Assembly (NCBI GenBank): GCA_900549705.1
Contig: URPI01000089.1
Location: 1-9,149 of the forward strand
Direction: 5' to 3'
From: an uncultured Eubacteriales bacterium
GTDB taxonomy: Bacteria > Bacillota > Clostridia > Oscillospirales > Oscillospiraceae
Length of the DNA stretch: 9,149 bases
A model generated the notes under the pieces. That model saw only the letters and a program-made list of their open reading frames with translations. It ran no database searches and was not told where the DNA came from. Positions 1 to 6,238 of this stretch are shown in pieces. The translations under genes and the position numbers were made by a program. Numbering within the stretch: the stretch's first letter is position 1; each line of letters begins with the position of its first letter.

Positions 1-94
1 TAATGGGGATAGCCGTCTTTCATATTGTGGTGTTACTTTATGGCACATGAGCATTTATCCACGGGTTTCCATTGTTCCTTAAGCGACAAATTCC
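1..94. other. Left-edge non-coding DNA, nothing recognised
   Basis: No frame here has coding character, a ribosome binding site or similarity to a known family. I see no terminator hairpin, tRNA or repeat. It probably is the spacer downstream of a gene outside the window and upstream of the promoter at 95-123. Confidence 0.5.
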
Positions 95-123
95 TTGACT
101 TCCCGAACATATGTGTATATAAT
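95..123 (+). promoter_or_regulatory. Sigma-A-type promoter of the Mrr-like nuclease gene
   Basis: TTGACT (95-100) and a perfect TATAAT (118-123) are separated by 17 bp, an almost ideal housekeeping promoter. Transcription should begin near position 130, giving a leader of roughly 130 nt before the GTG start at 264. No clear operator palindrome overlaps it, so basal expression is probably substantial. Transcription start is inferred. Confidence 0.75.
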
Positions 124-201
124 ATACAAAAGAATTACTGCCAGTGTGTGCTTTTCGGGAAAAACCGGGAAATGCCGCGTTTTGTGATAGGATTACCGAG
201 C

Positions 202-231
202 GCCGTCTGTTCCGGCAGGCGGCCTTGTTTT
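202..231 (+). promoter_or_regulatory. Leader hairpin followed by a T-rich stretch
   Basis: GCCGTCTG (202-209) pairs with CAGGCGGC (216-223), with one T-G wobble and a six-base loop, and is followed by CTTGTTTT. It lies inside the 5' leader between the promoter and the nuclease start. It could be a weak attenuator or just a structured leader: the T tract is interrupted, and I recognise no known riboswitch class around it. Confidence 0.3.
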
Positions 232-263
232 ATGCCTGTGGGGGAGAAAAGGGAGGCTTGCCC

Positions 264-890
264 GTGAAACGAATCATCAGCTTTCAGGATATTGACAAAA
301 TGGACGGCCATGATTTTGAATATTTCTGCGCCGAGGTGCTGAAAAGAAACGGCTTCAGCCGCGTCAATGTCACCGTTGCCAGCGGCGACTATGGCATCGA
401 CATCACGGCCTGCCAGGGGGCAACCTCCTATGCCATCCAGTGCAAGCGTTATCATGGCAGCGTGGGTAACAAGGCGGTGCAGGAGGCGCTGTCCGGCAAG
501 GTCTACTATGGCTGCAAGGCCGCCGCCGTGCTGACCAACAGCTATTTTACGCCCCAGGCCAAGGAGACTGCCCATAAGACGGGAGTGGAGCTGTGGGACA
601 GGGACAAGCTCACCGCCATGGTAAAAAAGGCATACCCCGGACAGATATGGATTCCGAAGCAGAAAAAGGCAAAGCCGAAACAGAAACCGAAGAAAAAGGC
701 GAACCGCCGCGCCGGTTGCCTGTCGTGGCTGCTGTTCTGGCTGTCGGTTATCATCCTGCTGATTGCCTATTTTGTGCCCAAAATGGAATATTACGAAGCG
801 CCTACGCAGGAAAAGCCGGTGGCAACAGAAACGCCCACCACCCCCACCGCTGCCCGGGAGACGGAGCCTCAGACGGAAGCTGATGGCTAA
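264..890 (+). CDS. Mrr-like restriction endonuclease domain protein with C-terminal membrane anchor
   Basis: A 208-residue protein. Residues 7-125 form an Mrr_cat-type PD-(D/E)xK nuclease fold: an N-terminal helix with MDGHDFEYF, then GDYGID giving catalytic D46 and YAIQCKRY giving Q59 and K61, the D...QxK arrangement typical of Mrr-family type IV enzymes that cut modified or foreign DNA. A Lys-rich stretch (133-148) precedes one hydrophobic segment (about 151-171). A Thr/Pro/Glu-rich tail (175-208) follows. By the positive-inside rule the nuclease faces the cytoplasm and the tail is outside. The GTG at 264 is chosen because AGGGAGG (250-256) sits 7 nt upstream and the family similarity begins there; the frame stays open upstream to a GTG at 144, but that stretch does not resemble the family. 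It is monocistronic as far as visible, with no methylase partner. The nuclease fold is clear; substrate and biological role are inferred. Confidence 0.85.
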   Translation: MKRIISFQDIDKMDGHDFEYFCAEVLKRNGFSRVNVTVASGDYGIDITACQGATSYAIQCKRYHGSVGNKAVQEALSGKVYYGCKAAAVLTNSYFTPQAKETAHKTGVELWDRDKLTAMVKKAYPGQIWIPKQKKAKPKQKPKKKANRRAGCLSWLLFWLSVIILLIAYFVPKMEYYEAPTQEKPVATETPTTPTAARETEPQTEADG

Positions 891-936
891 GGGGCAAAAG
901 ATGGACGAGAATTTCCAATTGGGCAGGAAACGCCTA

Positions 937-965
937 TTGACACAAACAGGGAAGCGTGGTAAGAT
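937..965 (+). promoter_or_regulatory. Promoter of the riboswitch-btuFCD transcription unit
   Basis: A perfect TTGACA (937-942), a 17-bp spacer and TAAGAT (960-965) make a strong sigma-A promoter, placing the start near 972, about 14 nt before the first paired base of the riboswitch. I see no convincing terminator for the preceding nuclease gene, so some read-through from it is possible. Confidence 0.75.
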
Positions 966-985
966 TCCCCTAACTGAATATCGAG

Positions 986-1147
986 CGGATACAGGTGTCC
1001 CACATTGCTTGGGTGGGATGAAAAGGGAACCCGGTGAGAATCCGGGGCGATGCCGTCACTGTGTCAGGCCGCTGCTGTGCATACCAATGGGAAACCGTGA
1101 AGGGTACAGCGGCAATGGCCGAAGTCAGGAGACCTGCCTGCATTCCG
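986..1147 (+). promoter_or_regulatory. Cobalamin (B12) riboswitch aptamer
   Basis: The conserved cobalamin-aptamer blocks occur in order: CAGGTGTCCC (992-1001), AAAAGGGAACCCGGTGAGAA (1021-1040) with its CCGG/CCGG stem, a B12-box-like GCCGTCACTG (1052-1061), a variable arm with pairing GCCGCTG/CAGCGGC, and GCCGAAGTCAGGAGACCTGC (1118-1137). CGGA (986-989) and TCCG (1144-1147) can close the outer stem. Such RNAs bind adenosylcobalamin or other corrinoids and usually repress B12 uptake or synthesis genes. The genes downstream are an importer of the right family, which supports the call. Outer boundaries are approximate. Confidence 0.93.
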
Positions 1148-1187
1148 AGGAAATAGATGTCTGCGGGTCACAGAATATGTTTCACTT

Positions 1188-1223
1188 CACTCCATGGGTG
1201 CTTTTTCTATGGGGGAGTGTTTT
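1188..1223 (+). other. Hairpin between riboswitch and terminator
   Basis: CACTCC (1188-1193) pairs with GGAGTG (1214-1219), followed by TTTT. It lies between the aptamer and the main terminator. It may be a part of the expression platform or a loop partner for the aptamer, but the large loop makes it a weak terminator candidate on its own. Confidence 0.3.
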
Positions 1224-1231
1224 GTGCGTTT

Positions 1232-1260
1232 GAGGCAGCTATTATGGCTGCCTCTTTTTT
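1232..1260 (+). terminator. Intrinsic terminator in the btuFCD leader (riboswitch expression platform)
   Basis: GAGGCAGC (1232-1239) pairs perfectly with GCTGCCTC (1247-1254) around a seven-base loop, followed directly by six T residues (1255-1260). It sits 57 nt upstream of the btuF start and downstream of the aptamer, the position of a transcription-attenuation platform. AGGCAG (1233-1238) is also complementary to CTGCCT (1134-1139) at the 3' end of the aptamer, a candidate antiterminator. Bound ligand would sequester 1134-1139 and let the terminator form. Confidence 0.9.
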
Positions 1261-1317
1261 GTTGCAATCAGCATGGGTCTACTCGTGTTGAAATATAAGA
1301 AAAGAAGGATTTTCCCA

Positions 1318-2268
1318 ATGAAAAAAGTACTATCCCTGATGCTGGCAGCAGCGATGCTGCTGTCCGTCTCCGTGTTCTGCGTCAGCGCAGAGAAAACGGA
1401 GTTCCCCTTCTCCCTGACGACCTACATGGACATGACCGTGACCTTCGACCATGTGCCCCAGCGTGTCATTGCCGCCAACACCAACGCCGCCGACCAGCTG
1501 TATGCCATGGGCTTGCAGGATAAAATCATCGGCGTGTGCTACAAGAACTCCACCATCAACCCGGAATATCAGGAAATGTACGATGCCGCTCCTGTGATTG
1601 CCCAGAAAGCAGCCACCTTGGAGCAGCTGGTGGAAGCAGAGCCTGACTTTGTTTACGGGCGCAGCTCTGCTTTCAGCGAGAAGAACGGCACCACCCACGA
1701 TAAGCTCACCAGCTACGGCATTGCATCCCTGTCCTCCATCGAGGGCTACAAGCTGGGCGCTGACGTGGAAGATGTTTACACCGACTTCGAGAACCTGGGT
1801 CGTATCTTCGATATGCAGGACAAGGCGAACGAGATTGTGGACGGCATGAAGCAGAAGATTGCCGATGTGCAGGAAGCCATCAAGGACACCGAAACCGTAA
1901 AGGTCTTCGTGTTCGACTCCCTCATGGACGACGGTCCCTATACCTGCGGCAACAACTTCACCGCTAAGCTGATTCGTCATGCCGGCGGCGTGAACGTATT
2001 CGAGGACATGGAAAAGACCTGGTCCGTGGTGTCCTGGGAATCCGTGGTGGATGCCAACCCCGATGTTATCATCATCAATGACTACGGCTCCACCTCTCTG
2101 GAAGACAAGATTGAGCAGCTCAAGAGCAACCCCACTCTGGCAACCATTCCCGCCATCGCCAACGACCGCATCTATTCCATCACCCTGTGCGAAGTGTTCG
2201 CCAGCTCCATGACCGCCAACACCATCGAGAAGTTTGCGAAGGATTTCCATCCTGAGTGCTTCCAGTAA
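1318..2268 (+). CDS. btuF: Corrinoid ABC importer, substrate-binding protein (BtuF-like, PF01497 family)
   Basis: A 316-residue extracytoplasmic binding protein. An N-terminal signal (MKK, hydrophobic core 4-20) probably ends at VSA-EK (after A24). The mature part has the periplasmic-binding-protein fold of iron-siderophore/B12 receptors: VPQRVIAANTNAADQLYAMG near 46-65, LEQLVEAEPDFVYG near 101-114, and the C-lobe PDVIIINDYG near 259-268. Start chosen at ATG 1318 because AGAAGG (1303-1308) precedes it by 9 nt; an in-frame ATG at 1273 lacks a site and would bury the signal peptide. Family members also carry haem or siderophores, but the cobalamin riboswitch in the leader makes a corrinoid the best substrate guess. 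Oddity: C21 is preceded by VF, not a good lipobox, so a lipid anchor, normal for Gram-positive receptors, is not evident. It overlaps no neighbour; btuC begins 6 nt later. Confidence 0.88.
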   Translation: MKKVLSLMLAAAMLLSVSVFCVSAEKTEFPFSLTTYMDMTVTFDHVPQRVIAANTNAADQLYAMGLQDKIIGVCYKNSTINPEYQEMYDAAPVIAQKAATLEQLVEAEPDFVYGRSSAFSEKNGTTHDKLTSYGIASLSSIEGYKLGADVEDVYTDFENLGRIFDMQDKANEIVDGMKQKIADVQEAIKDTETVKVFVFDSLMDDGPYTCGNNFTAKLIRHAGGVNVFEDMEKTWSVVSWESVVDANPDVIIINDYGSTSLEDKIEQLKSNPTLATIPAIANDRIYSITLCEVFASSMTANTIEKFAKDFHPECFQ

Positions 2269-2274
2269 TCGACA

Positions 2275-3336
2275 ATGCTGAAAAAACTCAGCGACTGTCT
2301 GCGCAGGCACACCTTTTTGTGCTGCGTGGTGCTGACGGGAATGCTGGTGCTTTCCGTGGTTGCCGGCATTTCCCTGGGCACAGCGAAAATCTCCTTTTCC
2401 ACCGTCTGGCGCATCATTCTTCACAATCTGTTCGGCCTGTTCAGCATTGACGACATCAAGCTCAGCACCCTGAACATTGTGTGGCGCATCCGCATTCCCC
2501 GGGCGCTGCTGGGCATGGTGGTGGGAGGCAGCCTGACCCTTTCCGGCATCAGTATGCAGGCGTTTACCAAAAATCCTCTGGCAGAGCCATATGTGCTGGG
2601 CATTTCCAGCGGCGCTTCCACCGGCGCGGTGCTTGCCATGCTGGTGGGAGTATCCCTGCCCTCCGGCAGAATGCTCAGCGTTCCAGTCGGTGCGTTTGCC
2701 GGGGCCATCCTCTCCATTGTGCTGGTGTACTCCCTGGCAAGAACCGCCGGGGAGGTGGCACCCATCCGGCTGGTGCTGGTGGGTGTGGCGGTTTCCGCCA
2801 TCCTGCGGGCGGCAACCAACTATCTGGTGTATACCGCCCCCCAGGAGGCGGCGGTGCGCCAGGCTACCTTCTGGATGCTGGGCGGCCTCAGCGGCGCAGA
2901 GGGCAGCGACGTGCTGTTTCCCCTGATTGTGCTGGTAGGCTCGGCGGTGCTGCTGTATTTGCTGGCAATGCCCCTGAACGCCATGATGATGGGCGACAGC
3001 TCCGCCGTCACCTTGGGGGTGAACATCAACCTGGTGCGAAAAATTCTGATTGCGGATTCTGCGCTGCTCACCGCCTCGGCGGTGTCGGTCAGCGGCTGCA
3101 TCGGCTTCGTGGGACTGGTGGTGCCCCATATCGTCCGCTCTCTGGTGGGGTCCGACCATCGGCGGGTGATTCCCATTTCTCTGCTGGTCGGCTCCATTTT
3201 GATGATTTGGGCGGACATTGCTGCCCGCATGGTGCAGCCGCCGGTGGAGCTTCCGGTGGGCATCATCACGGCGCTGTTCGGTGGGCCGGTGTTCCTTTGG
3301 ATGATTAAGGCCCGGCGCTATGCCTTTGGAAAGTGA
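2275..3336 (+). CDS. btuC: Corrinoid ABC importer, permease (BtuC/FecCD family)
   Basis: A 353-residue polytopic inner-membrane protein of the FecCD type II importer family; the usual length is 320-350 and about ten membrane segments can be traced, the first at about 14-36. Family hallmarks are visible: FTKNPLAEPYVLGISSGAS at 97-115, the ATPase-contact segment GDSSAVTLGV starting near 240, and GFVGLVVPHIVRSLVG near 278-292. Two copies would form the corrinoid channel and couple to two ATPase subunits. The ATG at 2275 lies only 6 nt after the btuF stop and has no strong ribosome binding site, so translational coupling to btuF is likely. Substrate specificity rests on the riboswitch, not on the protein itself. 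Confidence 0.9.
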   Translation: MLKKLSDCLRRHTFLCCVVLTGMLVLSVVAGISLGTAKISFSTVWRIILHNLFGLFSIDDIKLSTLNIVWRIRIPRALLGMVVGGSLTLSGISMQAFTKNPLAEPYVLGISSGASTGAVLAMLVGVSLPSGRMLSVPVGAFAGAILSIVLVYSLARTAGEVAPIRLVLVGVAVSAILRAATNYLVYTAPQEAAVRQATFWMLGGLSGAEGSDVLFPLIVLVGSAVLLYLLAMPLNAMMMGDSSAVTLGVNINLVRKILIADSALLTASAVSVSGCIGFVGLVVPHIVRSLVGSDHRRVIPISLLVGSILMIWADIAARMVQPPVELPVGIITALFGGPVFLWMIKARRYAFGK

Positions 3337-3344
3337 GGAGCGGA

Positions 3345-4097
3345 ATGCTGAAAGTAACCAATCTGAACTATACCGTGGACGGCACCCAGATTCTCCATGA
3401 TGTCTCTTTGGAAGTTCACCCGGGGGAGTTTGTGGGCATTCTGGGGCCAAACGGCAGCGGCAAATCCACCCTGCTGAAAAATATTTATAAGGTTCTGAAG
3501 CCCCAAAGCGGTGCCATCGAATTGCAGGGCAAAAACCTGCTTGCCATGTCCAACCGGGAGATGGCGCAGCATTTGGCGGTGGTGGGGCAGGAGCATGAGG
3601 GCAGCTTTGATTTTCTGGTGGAGGAAGTGGTGCTCATGGGCTGCCAGGCGCGTAAGCGCCTGACCGAAGGCTTTGATGAATCTGACCGGCAGGCGGCCAT
3701 GAAGGCGCTGCGGCGGGTGGAATTGGAGCATCTGAGCCAGCGCAGCTACCTCAGCCTCTCCGGCGGCGAGAAGCAGCGGGTGATGATTGCCCGGGCGCTG
3801 GTGCAGGAGACACCCCTGATGATTCTGGACGAGCCGACCAACCATCTGGACATTGGCAGCCAGATTAAGACCCTGCATCTGTTGAAAGCCTCCGGAAAAA
3901 CTGTGGTGGCGGCGCTGCATGACCTGTCCATTGCCGCCAAATACTGTGACCGGGTGTATGTGTTGCAGGATGGGAAAAATGTGGTGTCCGGCGTTCCGGC
4001 GGAAATCATCACCCCGGCGCTGATTCGCAGGCTGTATGACATTGACGCTTCCCTTTTTACCCACCAGGGGGAGCTGTATCTGGAATACCGGAGCTGA
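3345..4097 (+). CDS. btuD: Corrinoid ABC importer, ATP-binding protein (BtuD-like)
   Basis: A 250-residue cytoplasmic ATPase with every ABC motif intact: Walker A GPNGSGKST (34-42), Q-loop Q82, signature LSGGE (138-142), Walker B with D162 and E163, D-loop NHLD, and switch H192 in LHDLS. It energises uptake through the adjacent permease. ATG 3345 is preferred over the in-frame GTG at 3333, because GAGGAG (3335-3340) lies just before it; that site overlaps the btuC stop codon (TGA, 3334-3336), indicating coupled translation. Length is typical of the FecE/BtuD group. It is the last gene of the unit; no strong terminator follows before the next promoter at 4153, so read-through is possible. Confidence 0.92.
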   Translation: MLKVTNLNYTVDGTQILHDVSLEVHPGEFVGILGPNGSGKSTLLKNIYKVLKPQSGAIELQGKNLLAMSNREMAQHLAVVGQEHEGSFDFLVEEVVLMGCQARKRLTEGFDESDRQAAMKALRRVELEHLSQRSYLSLSGGEKQRVMIARALVQETPLMILDEPTNHLDIGSQIKTLHLLKASGKTVVAALHDLSIAAKYCDRVYVLQDGKNVVSGVPAEIITPALIRRLYDIDASLFTHQGELYLEYRS

Positions 4098-4152
4098 GGA
4101 AGGGACAGCAAAATTTTCCATTCACTAAAATAGCAAAAGAAATGTTTTCTTG

Positions 4153-4181
4153 TTGATTTTTTGCGAATTTTGTGATATATT
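4153..4181 (+). promoter_or_regulatory. Extended -10 promoter of the fumarate-reductase-like gene
   Basis: TTGATT (4153-4158), 17 bp, then TATATT (4176-4181) with an upstream TG at 4173-4174 (extended -10). The surrounding 4130-4185 is clearly AT-rich compared with the genes. Predicted start is near 4188, giving a 5' leader of about 39 nt. Confidence 0.7.
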
Positions 4182-4191
4182 TGTGCCGAGT

Positions 4192-4205
4192 ATGGGGAAA
4201 CCCAT
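4192..4205 (+). other. GAAA-tetraloop hairpin at the 5' end of the reductase mRNA
   Basis: ATGGG (4192-4196) pairs with CCCAT (4201-4205) around GAAA, a stable GNRA tetraloop. It begins only a few bases after the predicted transcript start and ends 7 nt before the AAAGGAG ribosome binding site (4213-4219), so it would leave translation open while capping the 5' end. A role in mRNA stability is inference. Confidence 0.4.
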
Positions 4206-4226
4206 CAAATTGAAAGGAGAAAAGAC

Positions 4227-6119
4227 ATGAAGAAACTTATTTCTATTCTGCTGTGCGTCTGCATGGTGCTGACCATGGGTCTGGCTGTGGCAGCTGACGG
4301 CGTTTCCGGTGACTTCACCGGTACTGCCCAGGGTCTGGGCGGCGATGTGACCGTCACCCTGACGCTGAAGGACGGCAAGATTGTGGGCTGCACGGCCACC
4401 GGCGACAAGGAGACCGAGGGCATCGGCTCTAAGGTCATCGATTCCTTCCCCGCCATCGTTGCCGAATCCGGCTCCATCGCTGTGGATGCCATTTCCGGCG
4501 CAACCGTTACCTCCGATGCCTTCGTGGCAGCTGCTGAGGCTGCTCTGACCGAGGCTGGCCTGAACCCCGAGGACTACAAGACCGCCATTGCTACCGCTGC
4601 CGGTGAAGACCGGACGGTGGACGCGGATGTGGTCGTGGTTGGTGCCGGCGGCGCTGGCATGACTGCTGCCATCTCCGCTGCTGCTGACGGCCTGAAGGTC
4701 GTTGTGGTGGAGAGCCAGGCCATGGTGGGCGGCAACTCCGTCCGTGCAACCGGCGGCATGAACGCTGCCAAGACCCCCCTGCAGGACAAGAACACCTTCG
4801 GTGAGTCCGCCGGTGTGGAGAAGACCCTGGCTGCTGCCGAGGGCTACGCCGACAACGAGACCATCACCGCTCTGGCTGCCACTGTCAGTGAGCAGTGGGA
4901 AGCCTACAAGGCAAATCCCGAAGGCTACTTCGACTCCGTGGAGCTGATGGAGCTGGACACCATGATTGGCGGCAAGGGTATCAACAACCCCGAGCTGGTC
5001 AAGACCCTGTGCAGCAACACCGCTGATTCCATCGTTTGGCTGGATTCCGTGGGCGCTTCTCTGACCAGCGTTGGCGCATTCGGCGGCGCTTCCGTCAAGA
5101 GAATCCACAGACCCGTCAACGCTGAGGGCAAGACCCTGTCCGTGGGCGCTTACATCGTGCCCATTCTGGAGAAGAACCTCCAGGATGCCGGTGTGGAAAT
5201 CATCCTGAACACCACTGTTGATACCATCCTCACCGATGCCAACGGCGCTGCCTGCGGCGTGTCCGGCGTGGCAAACGATGGCTCCAAGCTGACCGTCAAT
5301 GCTGACGCTGTCATCCTGACCACCGGCGGCTTCGGTGCCAACCTGGACATGGTTGTTTCCTACAAGCCCGAGCTGGCTGGCTTCATGACCACCAATGCTG
5401 CCGGCATTCAGGGCCAGGGCATCAAGATGGCTGAGGCTCTGGGCGCTGCTACCGTGGACATGAATCAGATTCAGATTCACCCCACCGTGGAAGCCAACAC
5501 CGCTTCTCTGATTACCGAAGGCCTACGTGGTGACGGTGCCATTCTGGTCAATGTCGAGGGCAAGCGCTTCTTCGACGAAGTCAGCACCCGCGACAAGGTT
5601 TCCGCTGCTGAGATTGCTCAGCCCGGCAGCTACAGCTACCTGATCGTTGACCAGGCCATGGCTGATGCTTCCAACGTTATCCAGGGCTACATCAAGAAGG
5701 GCTTCACCACGCAGGGTGAGACCTACGAGGAGCTGGCAAAGGCGCTGGGCATGGATGAGGCTGCTTTCGCCGAGACCATGAACACCTGGAACGGCTATGT
5801 GGAAGCAAAGAACGACCCCGAGTTCGGTCGTACCAGCTTTGCCAACCCCCTGAACACTGCTCCTTACTACGCCATCAAGGTTACCGCCGGTGTCCACCAC
5901 ACCATGGGCGGCCTGAAGATTAACCCCGCCGCCGAGGTTCTGACCGAGGACGGTTCCGCCATCGCCGGTCTGTTCGCAGCCGGTGAGGTCACCGGTGGCG
6001 TGCATGGTGCCAACCGCCTGGGCGGCAACGCTGTTGCCGACTTCGTGGTGTTTGGCCGCATCGCTGCTCAGAGCGCCGCTGACTATGTGGCTGCCCTGAA
6101 CGTGAAGGCTGCTGCCTGA
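4227..6119 (+). CDS. Secreted flavinylated fumarate-reductase-like protein (FMN-binding domain + flavocytochrome c FAD domain)
   Basis: A 630-residue exported flavoprotein. A Sec signal peptide (1-22, cleavage AVA-A) is followed by an FMN_bind domain (about 26-108) whose DAISGAT motif ends in T93, the residue type that receives FMN covalently from ApbE. The FAD domain begins at D132 with GAGGAG (139-144) and continues with GGNSVRATGGMN to a C-terminal FAD loop AAGEVTGGVHGANRLGGN. From memory of Shewanella flavocytochrome c3, its catalytic set H365, E378, R381, R402, H504 and R544 matches here H418, E431, R434, R455, H557 and R597, all at a constant offset of 53, with TRD and HHTMGG context. 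That favours fumarate, or a close enoate, over urocanate. The FMN domain replaces the haem domain as electron entry. AAAGGAG lies 7 nt before the ATG. No ApbE or quinone partner is in the window. Codon choice is very uniform (AAC, AAG, TTC, many GCT), suggesting high expression. Confidence 0.88.
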   Translation: MKKLISILLCVCMVLTMGLAVAADGVSGDFTGTAQGLGGDVTVTLTLKDGKIVGCTATGDKETEGIGSKVIDSFPAIVAESGSIAVDAISGATVTSDAFVAAAEAALTEAGLNPEDYKTAIATAAGEDRTVDADVVVVGAGGAGMTAAISAAADGLKVVVVESQAMVGGNSVRATGGMNAAKTPLQDKNTFGESAGVEKTLAAAEGYADNETITALAATVSEQWEAYKANPEGYFDSVELMELDTMIGGKGINNPELVKTLCSNTADSIVWLDSVGASLTSVGAFGGASVKRIHRPVNAEGKTLSVGAYIVPILEKNLQDAGVEIILNTTVDTILTDANGAACGVSGVANDGSKLTVNADAVILTTGGFGANLDMVVSYKPELAGFMTTNAAGIQGQGIKMAEALGAATVDMNQIQIHPTVEANTASLITEGLRGDGAILVNVEGKRFFDEVSTRDKVSAAEIAQPGSYSYLIVDQAMADASNVIQGYIKKGFTTQGETYEELAKALGMDEAAFAETMNTWNGYVEAKNDPEFGRTSFANPLNTAPYYAIKVTAGVHHTMGGLKINPAAEVLTEDGSAIAGLFAAGEVTGGVHGANRLGGNAVADFVVFGRIAAQSAADYVAALNVKAAA

Positions 6120-6135
6120 TTTTCCCGCGATACTG

Positions 6136-6166
6136 AAATGCCCGTGGCTCCGGCCACGGGCATTTT
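6136..6166 (+). terminator. Strong intrinsic terminator after the reductase gene
   Basis: AAATGCCCGTGGC (6136-6148) pairs perfectly over 13 bp with GCCACGGGCATTT (6153-6165) around a TCCG tetraloop of the stable UNCG type. The T tract is short (ends TTTT at 6163-6166) and partly within the stem. Its A/T symmetry would let it act on both strands. Confidence 0.85.
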
Positions 6167-6192
6167 GCAGTGGTAATGCTGCAAAGCCCAAT

Positions 6193-6238
6193 AAAAAAAC
6201 GCGGAGTGACATCCCCCCGTATCTTTCGGGGAATCCGC
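6193..6238 (-). terminator. Terminator-like hairpin readable on the minus strand
   Basis: Outer arms GCGGA (6201-6205) and TCCGC (6234-6238) enclose an inner stem CCCCG (6215-6219)/CGGGG (6227-6231). On the minus strand the stem runs into seven T residues (complement of A at 6193-6199), the look of an intrinsic terminator, although the internal loop is asymmetric. No minus-strand gene needs it. It may stop antisense transcripts or be incidental. Confidence 0.35.

Noticed and set aside
144..263. A 40-codon upstream extension of the nuclease gene from GTG 144
   Set aside because: No ribosome binding site at 144; the sequence lacks family similarity and contains the leader hairpin. GTG 264 has AGGGAGG at good spacing.
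763..1233. A 156-codon frame running from the nuclease tail through the B12 riboswitch
   Set aside because: It overlaps the nuclease in another frame and reads through conserved aptamer sequence; no start signal or domain.
1330..3450. A 706-codon open frame on the minus strand across btuF, btuC and the start of btuD
   Set aside because: Its translation is rich in His, Gln and Gly with no recognisable domain, and it lies wholly opposite genes with clear family motifs. It results from third-position G/C bias.
4098..4152. AT-rich AAAGAAA/TTTTCTT pairing with following Ts, considered as the btuFCD terminator
   Set aside because: The stem is almost entirely A-T with a two-base loop, too weak to support a terminator call.
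4169..4185. TTTGTG repeated twice near the reductase -10, considered as a Rex, FNR or CRP-type site
   Set aside because: The repeats are direct, not inverted, and match none of those consensus palindromes well enough.
4125..5480. A 451-codon minus-strand open frame opposite the reductase
   Set aside because: Low-complexity Gly/His/Ala-rich translation, no ribosome binding site and no domain. It mirrors the codon bias of the reductase gene.
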